Origin: Chinchilla lanigera
Lineage: Eukaryota > Chordata > Mammalia > Rodentia > Chinchillidae
Direction of reading: 5' to 3'
NCBI RefSeq assembly: GCF_000276665.1
Contig: NW_004955429.1
Location: 3,762,184 to 3,826,183 of the forward strand
Length of the DNA: 64,000 nt
The notes beneath the pieces were generated by a model that was not told the DNA's origin, did not search any database, and worked only from the letters and a program-made list of their open reading frames with translations. Shown here one piece after another: positions 22,486 through 34,315 of this stretch (the first letter of the stretch is position 1; each line of letters begins with the position of its first letter). A program made the position numbers and the translations under genes.

Positions 22486-23930
22486 TATTTTATTCCATTT
22501 TTTACTTACTCTCAGTTTACTGAGTTCTACTTCATTTAGAAAATCACATTTCACCAATATTTACAAAGACATAAAAATATGTTAAAAAAAAAAAACCCTC
22601 AAAAGAAAAAAGCAAGACATTCAAAGAAATAAGCTGAGTTCTCTGCCCACACTCCACACTTGGTAGTGCCTAAAACATAAGCTTTGTAGGCACTGTGATC
22701 TGACTTTATATACTGACTCAGACAACTACTCAATCAGTGTCTTAGAGCAAGGTTTATTAAACTAATCCTCATTTTAGTCTATACACTGTATGCAATACAA
22801 TGTACCATAAGTATATATAATATAGTTGTGTGATAATTTTTCACTGCACATAAAAATTACTTTGAAAATAGTGTCTGTAAATGTATCGTTAAATTCTAAA
22901 CCTGTCTTCCTTAGATTCAAAAAATTTTGCCATTCAGTGACTTCATTAATTCAATTCACACATGAATGAGTTTTTGCTAATATATTTCAATTGTGTTTAC
23001 ATTAGAAATGGCATTTTTTATGACTTTTCAGCTTTGAGCCACTTTTTTTCCCAGGCTCAGGTAATGCCTTTTATCCAGAAAGGGCATCATAAAAACAAAT
23101 GAAGCGACAAAACTCCATTTACTCTTACTGAAATTGATAGAGGATTTTGTTGGATTAATTTTCCCTATCTTGTCTGCTGATTTAAAATATCACTAGAAAC
23201 ACAAAGAGTTGGTGATTTGTCTTATGAGTGTCATATAAAATGCTATGTTTGCTGTAGAAAATTCAGATCCATTCTTATCAGAATCTGCTCATATTACCTA
23301 GTTGTTTACAACTGGTTTTGGCAGACACGTTATTATAGCAACTCAAGTAAATAGACTAGAATTTGATTTGAGAATACCAGCGAGGAAATAATTAAATATA
23401 ATGCTTCTGGTTTAGTTAATTAAAATGATCATAATCACATATTAGTCATTAACATGAATGAGCCATATGCCAAATAAAATATAAGAAGTTCTGAAATAGA
23501 TGCACAAAGAAAACCAAGGGTAAAATAAAATCACAAGACAGTTAATAAAAATAACCTTTAAAACAAAATGGGTTCAATAATGTTAAGGCGGTTCAAAATC
23601 TATCTAAATTATATCCAAACTCAGCCACCCCATTTGGATGGCAAAAGCAGATGCCTGTGGTCTGAACACACATAACATGTAGGCTGTTCTCAGATGTGAG
23701 CATTTACAAAGATTTTGTGATTTCCTAATTCACATAGCACTATATATAGAACTGAGTACTTATTTCAAGGTATTTCAGTACAAGTTCTGATACCAATAGA
23801 ATAAATAAATTAGTGCAAATGCACATGAATATGCTTTGATTATTTTCTCTTTCTGAATCTTCTAAAGCAAATTCTTCAGGCAATACAAGTTTTTTTGAAA
23901 AAGACTTAGAAAAAGTGTCTCCTTAGCTAA
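22486..23930. other. AT-rich unique intron sequence
   Basis: No nameable feature is seen across 1.4 kb. Confidence 0.4.
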
Positions 23931-24760
23931 ACCTTTCCTGGAGTGACACACAGTGGGGTCCCCTTGTCTTTTCCATACCCTCTCCCCAGGGAATCCTGCA
24001 TTCCCATGGTTGATGCTGCCTTCCCAGAGCCCTGGCTCTATCCTATCACAGTAAATGAAATCTCTCTCTAGTTTGGCACCAGTCCTGACTTCCTCTACTG
24101 CAGTTCCATGAATTACTTTGCCCCAGCATGTCTAAAACCAAACTCATCTTTGTCCGTTGAAACCTATTCTTCTAAATCCACTTTCTTTGTTAATGGCCTT
24201 ACAAGTACACCAAAAAGAAAATTAGAAATGTAAGAGTCTTTTAAAATTATTTCCCTTTTTCTACTCCTAGTATTGCTGCCTTGAATCACATTTTTTATCG
24301 CTTCTCTTGGAAATCATTAAAACAAATCTCTAAATCGTCTCTACACTCGTTTCACACATTCTAAGCTACCTTTCACAGTCAGCTGGAGAGATTTCTGCAA
24401 AATACAAAAGTAACCATGCCATTTCCCCTCCTGAATCACTGTGATGGTGTGCTATATATAAATCCAAATTCCACGGATTAGCACTTACAGCTCTGCATGT
24501 TCTAGCCCTTACCAGCCGACCTTTCCACCTTCATCAGACACTCCATGGGCTACATGCTGTAGTCCTTCCAGAGGCAGTTATTCTTTAAATACATTGTTCT
24601 CTTTTTAATCCTAAAACCTTTACAGGTCCTATTCTTTTACCTAGAAAACTGCTGCACATCTTTCAAAGCAGTTTAAATATCACCTTGTCTGTGAAAACAT
24701 TCCTGATGTTTCCATTTAGAATCAAATGCTACTTTCTCTCTACACCCATTCCTATCTGCT
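23931..24760 (+). mobile_element. L2 LINE fragment(s), plus strand
   Basis: The stretch 24110-24760 follows L2: CATGTCTAAAACCAAACTCATC, CAAATTCCACGGATTAGC, CTCTGCATGTTCTAGCCC, CTAGAAAACTGCTGCACATC and TTTAAATATCACCTTGTC. These correspond to 'tgtccaaaactgaactc', 'tccaaactcctta', 'catgatctggccc', 'ggaatgctc' and 'cttaaatgtcacttcc'. The first part is less certain. Confidence 0.65.
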
Positions 24761-25304
24761 CTCATTTATTATTGATGTGTTTATGTCTACCTTTTTCAAT
24801 AGTCACTTGGAGCTGCTAAAAAATACTTCACCAAAGGCATACAATGCACTTCCTCTACACCTAAAAAGCTTTATATTTCGTCTCTATTTTAACCATTAGC
24901 TATGATGTAGGCATAGCCTTAATAATCCTAACCTGTCATATAACTATATGAAGAATGTGCATGATTTTTTTAGAGTGCTTATGCAGATACAAAGAAGTCT
25001 AATAACCTGGAGCTTTTTAGTGCAGGTCAGAAACATCTATCACATGAATAATGCTCTCTAGTGAACTTTATTTCAAGGTTATGCTACCTGAGTCTTGAAA
25101 TTTCCTTATGGACATGAAAGAAAGAATGAACTTTGGATATTAGAATCAAGTGGTGACATTATTCCCCACTGGTGGGATTTCCTCCCATTTTTTCATTCAA
25201 AACACACACACATGTGGTACTCGAGTTCATGTTCTCATAGAGTATTCATTTTTTGTGGGAAAGACATACATCATAGGCTAAAGTTGAAGTAATTGCTCTA
25301 TTTC
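24761..25304. other. Unclassified intron sequence
   Basis: No nameable feature is seen. The open frame at 25095-25292 (+) is unsupported. Confidence 0.35.
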
Positions 25305-25383
25305 ACCTTAAGGGTTAATTTTCTCCACCAGGGACATTTGACAATGTTTGGAAACATTTTTAGTCATCGCTATTTGTCATAGT
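25305..25383 (+). mobile_element. MER20 (hAT-Charlie MITE), 5' part
   Basis: GACATTTGACAATGTTTGGAAACATTTTTAGTCATCG matches the MER20 motif 'ggacatttggcaatgtctggagacatttttggttgtc'. Its other half lies beyond an LTR, at 25739-25885. Confidence 0.75.
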
Positions 25384-25738
25384 CACTTTCCTCCTTGCAG
25401 AGATGTGATACTTGACAGCCGAGACTTAAAGGAGGAAAGGTTTATTTTGAGTGGTGGTTCTAGTCCATAGCTGACTGGCTCTGAGGCAGGAGGCAGGGTA
25501 GAAGGACCTGCTGAAGAAAAGTTGCTCATAGCATGGCAATTGGGAAAAAGAAAGGTCAAAGGAGGAGCCAAGAAGGAAGATAAACTCTTTCGGGCTGTGA
25601 CCTCTGTGACCTGCCCCTTTGGACAGGAACCTTCCTCCTAATAGCAGTTATTTATAAGCTCTCATGATCCAGTCACCTTCCAAAAGCCCTACATAGGAGC
25701 ACATGAGTCTCTGGGTGGATATCTAGATATCAGCCATA
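25384..25738 (-). mobile_element. MaLR-type LTR inserted in MER20, antisense
   Basis: GGAGGAAAGGTTTATTTTGAG, GTTCTAGTCCATAGCTGAC, GGCTCTGAGGCAGGAGGCAGG, CTCTTTCGGGCTGTGACC and a 3' flank ending CAGCCATAACA match the reversed MaLR LTR seen at 34.5 and 43.7 kb. Nested insertion makes it younger than MER20. Confidence 0.7.
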
Positions 25739-25885
25739 ACACTACTTACATCTAGTGAGTAGAAGCCAATGGGTAGAGGTTAGGGAATGCTGTCCTCAGT
25801 ACCCAGAGCAGCTCTCAAAAATGAGGAATCATCTAGTCCACAATGTGAACAAGGCACAGCTGAACAAACCCTGTTCTACAAGAAA
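25739..25885 (+). mobile_element. MER20, 3' part
   Basis: ACATCTAGTGAGTAGAAGCCAATGG, AGGGAATGCTGTC and AATGAGGAATCATCTAGTCC match MER20 ('ggcatctagtgggtagagg', 'gggatgctg', 'aagaattatccggccc'). Confidence 0.75.
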
Positions 25886-26029
25886 ATCCCCAGAACTGCT
25901 GTAAGACATAGAGAAAAGAAATATGATCAGCACTGGGGTCTTAGGAGAAGCTTTATTAGAGTCATGGACTGGTTAGAATTTGAAATATGTAAAGGAGAAC
26001 AAGGATTGGATTAGGTGGAGTTAGTGATA

Positions 26030-26640
26030 AAAAGAAACATTATAGTATTCCAAGTAGAGGGACCAGCAGATATTCAGGGCTAGGAATTCCTTTTTCATGG
26101 GGTAAAAAGGAGGGTGTGGCTGGAGTAGGAATGGAAGGAATGCATGTTGTAAAGATAACCAAGGCCAGTCAAGCCTGTTTTTCTAAATATGGTTTACGAT
26201 TTGAATTTCTATGCTGTAGCAGTGGGGGCTGGTATTAAATAATCAAAGCTGAATTTAGAGAACATCTCTCTGGCTTTGGGATAAGAGAGATATTGAAAGA
26301 AACATGGATGAATGCTGGAAGATACAATTATCGTCAAAGGAAGGGCTGATAGAATATAGGGCTGTCTTGGTGGCAGTGGAGACAAGGTAAAATTGAGTCA
26401 GTTTGAGGTTGTAAGACGGACAGGACTTTGTAATGGAATGAAGGAAAGAGAAGTGAGTCTACCTGACTCTCTTCTGTCTGGTGGGGGATTCCTGGAGACA
26501 AATAAGAGTGGAAGAGGACGGAGCTTGGCAGAATAAGGTCCAGAAGTTGGTTTTAAACATACTGAAATATTGATACACAAGCAGATATCAACTAGGCAGC
26601 TGAGACTATGGGTCTGAAGAGCAGAGGAAATGTGTGAGAT
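26030..26640 (-). mobile_element. L2 LINE fragment, antisense
   Basis: ATTCCAAGTAGAGGGACCAGC, AGGAATGCATGTTGTAAAG, GCAGTGGGGGCTGG and ACTAGGCAGCTGAGACTATGGGTCTG follow the reverse strand of L2 ('agtaggcagttggatatatgagtctg'). It is degraded. Confidence 0.5.
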
Positions 26641-29364
26641 TTCCCAGACAGAGATAATAGGAGAAGAGAGGTTACTGGGTTCAGTTGGACTCCAGCTGCC
26701 TCTATTATTTAGATGTGATTTTCATCTGCTGTCTGTTTTGCTTACATCTGTCTGATGCAGTCATGTGTTTGTGTTTATTTCCTGTATTTATCTCACGGGT
26801 GAGCCATTAGTGTTTGCCTTCTGCGTTATGGGTTCATTTGTTTTTGTGCCTAACTACTCATTTACTTTTGGGCAAGCGTTCCTCTATTTGCTTATTTGTG
26901 TCAGAGAGAGAGAGAGGGAGAAACAGTCCTACAACTTCCTTCTGATTTGCGCAGCTTTTTGTCACTCTTAGTCAATTCATGCCTCCAAGGTCCAGAGTAC
27001 TGAAATCAAGGGCTTTCCTCCACATATGACTTCTTTCGGAATTCACTTTCACATTTGTGCTCTTTCCATGTTCATAGACATTTAAAAATAAAATTTCCTC
27101 TTAGTTATATCACGATCTGGGATAAACAGCTCAGGAATTGAATTTCAGTGAGTGAATCCTGAACAGTTCAGGAGACTATTTGTCCCTTCCTTCATGCTCC
27201 ATTGTTCTGAAATTCACCACGTGAAGTAATAGGTCTTTCCTTGCCTGAACTTCTCTCTCACCAGGGAAAGCCAAAAAGATAAACTGAAATAGCTAAAAGT
27301 TTTAGTATTGATGTGATTGTAACAAACATAAGATTAATAAAGAAAAGTCATTTCTGCCATTCCGGGAGAGAAATACTGATTCTAGGGTTCACTTTCAGCC
27401 ACAGGAAAGGGACAGAAAAGGTGATTTTCAAGGTTATAAGTTATCATGCATAATCCTGGTGGAACGCTGTATCACAATTACAATAGTTATGATAATTTTT
27501 TAAATGATGCATGCATGGAGACCACATTCCAAGAAATGCATGCGTAAGGTTTCAGATGAGGTTTTCTTATCCTAATTTAGAACAGCTGATTCTCAAATTA
27601 TCTAATGGATTTATCTGACACCCATCCAAGCCAAGGATATGACAATAGTCACCTACCAGCAATGAATGTCTAGTAATTTTGTCCAAGTAGGCCATGCAGG
27701 GCCTAGGAGTCAAGAAGGTGAGGACTGTGAAATAAATTCCTCCAAGGCAGAAAGAGAAAATGCCAAACTACAAGAGCCTAAAGTAGGAAAACTGTTTATC
27801 TTGGCACTGCCAGCACACACTGTTCTAATCTCTAACAGAATCAAGTACAGAAGCACCTTTCAATAGAAGCAGGTAGCCAGGCGAGAGTAGCAGAACCATG
27901 GCTTCAGCATTTGTATAAGCAGAGTTAAGGGGAAGCTAAAAAGGAAGAGAAAATTCTGTATAGTTAAGAGTCCTGTAACTCAAAGATAAAAGATAAATGA
28001 ATAGTAAATGTGGATGACTACATTCCCTATGATAATTATGCATTATATTATTGCTGCCATAGGCCAATAAGGGTTATGGCCTTGTAAGATTTGCTTTAAG
28101 CTTCTTTGTTATTATTTTTCACCTGTGTCCCTACCCTTCTTCTGTTTCATAAGAAAATGAGGCCAAATATTTCAGAAATGCAACTATTAGTCCTACCTCT
28201 AATCTATTTTAAGTGTGGGTCCTACAGCTAAAATTTGACTGCATTACTGAAATGTCAGAAATAACCCTATCTGAATATAATATTCTAAAATAGAAAATAA
28301 CACATCCTCTTTAAGAGCTCTCAGCAGTATTATATAAAATAGTATTGTATTTAAATTTTGTAATATTTTATCAAGAACTGATAAACTTGGAAGCCATGGA
28401 ATAGAGAAACAAAATTTAAAGTCATTTTAATTTCTGAAATGTCTTGCCTCTTTCTACAATCTTTGTAAATAAGATATTATCATTTTGCTAATTAGCATTA
28501 CAAAGATAATTTAAGTTTTAGAGACTTTGTAATGTAAGATTAAAACAGTGAGAATTCTCTTCACTTGCACTGACACTTTCTCATGTTAACGTCTTCTAAA
28601 GGAACTCCCCATCTCCCTGTCACTTGCATGACTTCGGCTCCATTGGTAGGGTGTAATTATGGACCACTGAGACAGAAAATGGAAATCTAGGTTTTGCTTC
28701 TACAAACAGTGGTCCATTAGGCAAGATATTGTTTGGAGAGGCTTTCTTTCTCACTGGATATTGTAAAGGAGTCTAGCTCAAGACATGGTCAATACTGCCC
28801 AATTTTAAAACAACTAACCTCACCTTTCAGAGTTGAAGCAAAACAGATTCAGGGTTCAGAAAGTGGCCCAGGAACATGAGCTCCATCTTTTTTCTCTACA
28901 GAGAGATGTGAGATGTAATCAGGACTGACATGAAACTCCAGGGAAATCTTTCAGTTTTAAATACCACAGAAAAAAAAATCTACCAAGAGGTTCACTTTTT
29001 GCTCTCAGGAAAGTAGGTTACATTATTATGGATGTGCGGAGGAAACAAGACTTCTGTGGCCATGGAAGGGAAAATAAGGCACAGCCTTAGTTTCATGACA
29101 GCTTATGATTTTAACTGGGTGAAGAGAGAATGGTAAAAAACAAAAAGCACAGTAGATAACAACACACGGCCGGGAAGTGGTGTAAATGAGCTCTTGGCAC
29201 CTGATTTCTAGTTTGAGAAATATTAATCCAAGGAATCAGTAAGAAGCCTCAGGAAGCACACTCCTCTCACACTACACACACTGAGCGCTTAGCAACAAGG
29301 AGCAAGCTGTGGAGAGACACAGTGATGGGGACAGCAAGGGGGCCAGGCAAGTGCTATATTTTGA
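26641..29364. other. Intron sequence without nameable elements
   Basis: This is 2.7 kb of mainly AT-rich sequence. A short (GA)n at about 26901-26920 is the only repeat. Open frames at 26765-26971, 27666-27866 and 29272-29457 are short and unsupported. Confidence 0.4.
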
Positions 29365-29580
29365 GAGACATGAAACTTTTTCTACAAAGGACCAGATGGG
29401 GAATATTTTAGGCTTCCCAGGCCAATTGTTTCCATTGCAACTAGACACTTTTTCCATTTTAGCATGAAGTCGGCCAGAGCAAACATGTAGAAAAACAAAT
29501 GTGGCTATATTCCAATCAAACTTTATTTATAACCATGGAAATTTGAATCCCATGTCATTTTCACAGATCATGAAAAATTC
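29365..29580 (+). mobile_element. MER5A (hAT-Charlie MITE)
   Basis: CTACAAAGGACCAGATGGGGAATATTTTAGGCTTCCCAGGCC, GTTTCCATTGCAACTAGAC, AACAAATGTGGCTATATTCC and AATCAAACTTTATTTATAACC match MER5A in order ('aaatattttaggctttgcgggcc', 'gtctctgtcgcaact', 'gtggctgtgttccaataaaactttattta'). Confidence 0.85.
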
Positions 29581-30449
29581 TGCTTTTGATGTGTTTTGTT
29601 TTTTTTTTTTTTTTTTCAAAACAGTCTTCAGGTCATAAATTGTGATCTCTGCTGCATTAAAAAGTAAGATTTAAGAAATTCACCACTATATTTTGACTGA
29701 GCCAAAATATAACTATATTCTAAGCTCCTCTGACAGGACTCAAGATGCCATGTAACTATAATACTCAACTGAAGTTGTATAAAATAAGTTCTTTCACTGA
29801 ATTTGAAAGATGTTGTTCATTTAATTATGAGTAAATAGTGGTTTACAGAGTGACCTCAGAAGTCTTTTGGCATCAATTTTTCCATTTGTAACTGAAGCTG
29901 CTTATTAGCGTTATTTCTCCTGGGGATTTCTCTAAAATTAATTAATGGTCACACATGTTAATGCTGGAAATGCACTGAGAAACTTGGAGAGTGAACATTT
30001 TCTTAGGTATACTTTGATTTGTTCCTTCTTTCTCTTGCAGTGATTATACCAATTTTCAATAGTCTCATGTCTCTACCCCATTCTAAACAAGAACACTTAG
30101 TAAATGACCTTTTACCAAGCACCAGCCAGCAAAGTCTAGCTAGAATTTCTTTACCTTTATTGTCATGACTCCAGATTTTTAGTCTTCCTCATCAGCATCA
30201 CTGTTTCTCTAGGTGCAGATAAAACACAGAACTTCTCCCATCCAAAATGAGTATCCAACGTGAACTCAGTATCCCATTGCCTTCTGTTGCTCAGGGTCCC
30301 CTGTTCCATTTATTATTCCATGTTGTCCCTGTATTTTTAATTCCTTTTCCTACCAGTGTATAAGCCTGTTCCAATCTAAGCAAACGTCCCTCAACCCCGT
30401 CTCCTCTTCCACCATTTGATCGTGCCCTCTGTCTGAGGCAGACAGAAAG
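29581..30449. other. Unclassified intron sequence with poly-T tract
   Basis: A run of T residues at about 29600-29616 is the only notable feature. Confidence 0.35.
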
Positions 30450-33400
30450 AAGCTTCCAGAAAGTTACAGCTACAGCTTGGGGAAAAATGGAGCAGTGAGT
30501 GCCAGCAACTCAGTTTCTCCAGGACAGTGTTCCTACAGTCTGGAAAACAATAGCTCAGCTAGAACAGCTGGGAGAGGAACTGCAGTGAGAGGAATGGAGG
30601 AAACATGGGAACCAGGAGGGCACTGATAGAGGAGAAGAAAGTGGGATGAAGTGATAAAGAAGAAATAGTACTCCCATGCAGAGATTGGTCGTGCACCCAG
30701 CATGCTAAGGCAGTGAAATCAACAAATTTGCTATTCACAGAGAAAGAGACATGACCTGGACCAGGAGAATCTTCTGCAGGAGGAGGCAGCACTGAGAACC
30801 TGAGACACTGCTTTCCCAGCAAATCCTTCAGAATCCAGGGTTGGTGAGTGAATTGGGGAGCAAAGGTGGAGGGTGCCCCCAGAGAGCACAGAGCCAGGGG
30901 CAGTGGGCCTCAAACTTCAGCCCAGAGCAGTCCCAGGTGCTCCACTGCCAACCTCGCAGAGCAGAACAGAGAAGGGCAGTCCAGTCAAGGTAAATGACCC
31001 ACAGCTGGACAGCAGATTGAGGGGAATGAATTTCCCTAGGAGGCAGGGGCTAGGACCACCCAGACTCCAGGGACTTGTCACCATTGCAGACCTCTAGACC
31101 CAGCTCGGTTCTGGGCACACACTGTCCTGGGTCTTCCAGTTTAACAAGGAAGTGCACTGCCTGGAGCTCCTTAACATGAACCTGAGGAAAGGAGCCACAA
31201 ATCTAAAATAATTCAGCTTTTTCACTTTTTAAACTGTTCTTTACTTGACTGTGTTATTCTGTCATTTTTAATGCTCATTGTGCTTTTTAAGTTTTTTTTA
31301 TTTCTTATTTTCTTTCTTTTATACATTACCCACCACACTTTTATCTCATTATCTTATACCATTCACTTTTAAAAGCTTGTTGGTGTATCCGTGTTTGTCT
31401 ACACTTACTTGTGTGTTTTGGTTTTTTGTTTGCTTTGTTTATTGTTTTGTTTTGTTTTGCTTTGCTTTTTATCTTCCCAATATAGTTTTTAGAGGGTAAG
31501 GAAACTGTTCCCTGTTCATTTATACTCCCTCCTACTTTTCTCCATTGTTCCTTCCTTAACCTCTTTCCCTTGTGTTTTTCTTATTTTTAATTTTACTTTT
31601 CTCCACTCTTTACTACCTTTTCAACTGACTCCCTTAAACCTTTTATGTAATGTTCACTGAAGCACAGAACCTTTCCCCATCCCCATCTCTCACGAATTTT
31701 GTAGTTCTTCCCCGTTACCCCTTTCTAAATATACAACAGATCCTTAACATCAATAGGACCCTTTGCCCATCTCTTATTTCCTCCTTCCCATTACCGCAAA
31801 GCAGAGGGTTTAGAGATAGGGAAAAGAAATTTCTGTTTATTTTTCTCTTTTCAGTTCTATTCCTCCCCTCCCTGCTTGGCATTACACAAACCTTTCGGCT
31901 TCAGATGGTTGATTCTATAAAAGTACTGTTGAATGTTGCTTTTTACCAGTAGGGGAGACACAACCAACATATTTGATGCATTTTAACAGTGGGTTAAGGC
32001 TTGAGTTGTTATAATGTTTGTACTATAGCTATGGATTTCTTCTCTAGATTAAAGAAAGACCCTAAACAGGGTCCTATGGCATGTAATTTTGCAACTAGCC
32101 TTGATAGATCCAACTGCTACAAATTAGCCTGTCCATTCTGTAGATGAATTGATTCCATAGGAATAATCCCAAGTCAGAGGACAATTGAGTGCCAATGAAC
32201 ATATCTACCAAACCCACCACTATGCCCCTGGAAAGGGACAACAAAAGTTTTTACCCTAAAATCACAGAGTCAATCAGACTCTGCAAGAATGTCTGCAGCC
32301 TGGCCGAAAGAGGCCCTGAGTCTGAGTTAACCCAGTTTAGCAGCAGAGTTACATAGAAACAATTGGGGTGACTCTCTGGCAAAGAAGTGAGTTGGAAATT
32401 ATATATGCATTGGCTCACTGAATATCTAATCAGTGTTTTCAGTAGACATTTTATTGGTTTAATTTTGTGTATGTTTGAGTTATTTAATAATGTAGAATTA
32501 CCTTTTATGATTTCATGTGTATATTAGGTTGTTGCACTTGTAAAATGGTGCTTTCATTGTCCTTGATTTAATAGGCATCTAGGTTCTCTTCCTCACCAAG
32601 AGAATAGACAAATGGAGGGAAGATTAACAGCAAAGACTATCATATAGAAATGTTGTAAGTTTGAAAATGTGGATGCTCTCAAAAAAGTGAAGCAATTTTT
32701 GGGGCAAAACATAGGGACAGAGGTGAAATCACTTAAAGTAAATGACATAAGTAGCAAATACTAGAATTGGAGAGACAAAGCTGAAAATAACCCATTGAGA
32801 GGCAACATCCTACTGAAAAGCTCCACGTAACCACATATTTGCCTCACTTCTCTAGTCCCCAACCAACAGTAACCACCCCCACAATAAAGGAGAAAAAAAA
32901 AAGAGGGTGACTCATATAATTTCAATATAAGATTACATATACAAGTAGGAGAATGGGGAATATATATTGTATTGGAGAATGGGGAGACAGAGAAATAAAA
33001 GATCTCCAAACCCTCCAACTACCCCAAAGCAGAGCAAGGGGTCATAAAGGGAGAGGGAAATAAATGCTAGAAAGCAGAAATATATGAAAAGCTACTAGAA
33101 AGGACAAAGAAAATAGATGAATTCAAAGAGGAAATAAACCAAAAACTTACAGCAATGATGATACACCTATGGTGAATTTCAGGAACATGGGTAAAAACTG
33201 GATGAGCTAATCAAGAGAGCACAAAACCTGAACAACAGATTCAACAAGGATATGGAATCCTCTAAAAGATGTCAGATGGAAATACTTGAAGTGAAAAACA
33301 GCATAGAATTAATACATTGCAGAAATGACCAGAATGAGGCAGAGTATCTGACACTGAGAAAATCATACTGAATTATGATAAAGGGCTCAAAGAAGCCAAA

Positions 33401-33489
33401 AAGAAAATAACAGAAAAAGGAAGACTATCCAGCCACTACTAGATGACAAGAGAAAACTAATCTAAGGCTAATCAGAGTTAGAGAAAACT

Positions 33490-33965
33490 AGAAGACTACA
33501 CAGATTGATTCACCAACATGCTTACAGAAATTATCGAAGAAAATTTCCCAAACATAAGAAAAGATTTCAAAGTACAAATAAGTGATGTTTATAGAACACT
33601 AAACAATTATCATGAAAGGAGAAGTTCACCAAGGCATATCCTCATTAAATTTACAGATATACAGCAAAAAACCCAGAATTTTAAAAGCTGCCAGAGAAAA
33701 ACAATGACAAAAAATCACAAATAAAAGTAAAACAATTAGAATCACAGCAGACTTCTCAGCACAAGTCCTTAAGGCCAAAGGAGCCTGGAGTGAAGTATTT
33801 CAAGCTCTGAGAACAAACAACTTCCAATGCAGATTAACTTACCCAGCAAAGCTATCCTTCAATATAGGTGGAGAAAAAAGCATTTCCATGAAAAACACTA
33901 CTCAGATATGAGTGTTAATTCAGCACTTGAAAAAATGCTCAAGAATATTCTTGACAGAAACATGG
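33490..33965 (+). pseudogene. L1 ORF1 remnant (RRM and C-terminal domain)
   Basis: ORF1 encodes the nucleic-acid-binding trimer of L1. The open piece at 33518-33724 contains EIIEENFPNI, RTLNNYHERRSSPRHILIKF and QNFKSCQRKT, which is the RRM region (family form ENFP..., SPRHIIVKF). After a frame break the C-terminal domain follows (ITADFSAQVLKAKG, NNFQCRLTYPAKLSF). Stops and frameshifts prevent function. The coiled-coil N-terminus upstream is too degraded to delimit. Confidence 0.85.
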
Positions 33966-34060
33966 GATTGGGCACATCTAAAAACACAGAGGAAACCTAG
34001 AATCACTGGATTCACTGGTTTCCTCTGTGTTTTTAGATGTGTTCAATCTCATGTTTCTGT
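33954..34060. repeat. Large fold-back inside L1: 44-bp arms, 19-nt loop
   Basis: The left arm 33954-33997 and right arm 34017-34060 are reverse complements. The inner 24 bp are perfect, with ACATCTAAAAACACAGAGGA at its core. The outer 20 bp have about three mismatches (ACAGAAACATGGGATT versus ACAGAAACATGAGATT). The loop TAGAATCACTGGATTCACT itself contains GAATC/GATTC. The right arm is an inverted copy of L1 sequence from the end of ORF1. Confidence 0.92.
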
Positions 34061-34126
34061 AAATAAGATAAAAAAAAAATGAGAAAGGCAAAATAAACAG
34101 TATACCAAGAGATAAAAAAGACAGTG

Positions 34127-34260
34127 AGAACCAGACACAGGCTTGTAATCCCAGCACTTGGCAGGCTGAAGCAAGATGATCACCATGAGTTTGAGGCCAG
34201 CCTGGGCTATGCAGTGAACTCAAAGCCAGTCTGAACTACACAGCATGACCCTGTCTTAGA
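34127..34260 (+). repeat. B1 SINE inside L1
   Basis: CACAGGCTTGTAATCCCAGCACTTGG, GAGTTTGAGGCCAGCCTGGGC and GCATGACCCTGTCTTA define a B1 in sense orientation. The 3' A tail has become purine-rich simple sequence. Confidence 0.9.
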
Positions 34261-34315
34261 AGAAGAAGAGGGACAAGGAGAAGGAGAAGGACAAGGACAA
34301 GGACAAGGAGAAAAT
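34261..34315. repeat. GAA / GGACAA / GGAGAA purine simple repeat (B1 tail expansion)
   Basis: Triplet GAA units pass into 6-bp units (GGACAA, GGAGAA) immediately after the B1 3' end, typical of a microsatellite grown from a SINE tail. Confidence 0.85.
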
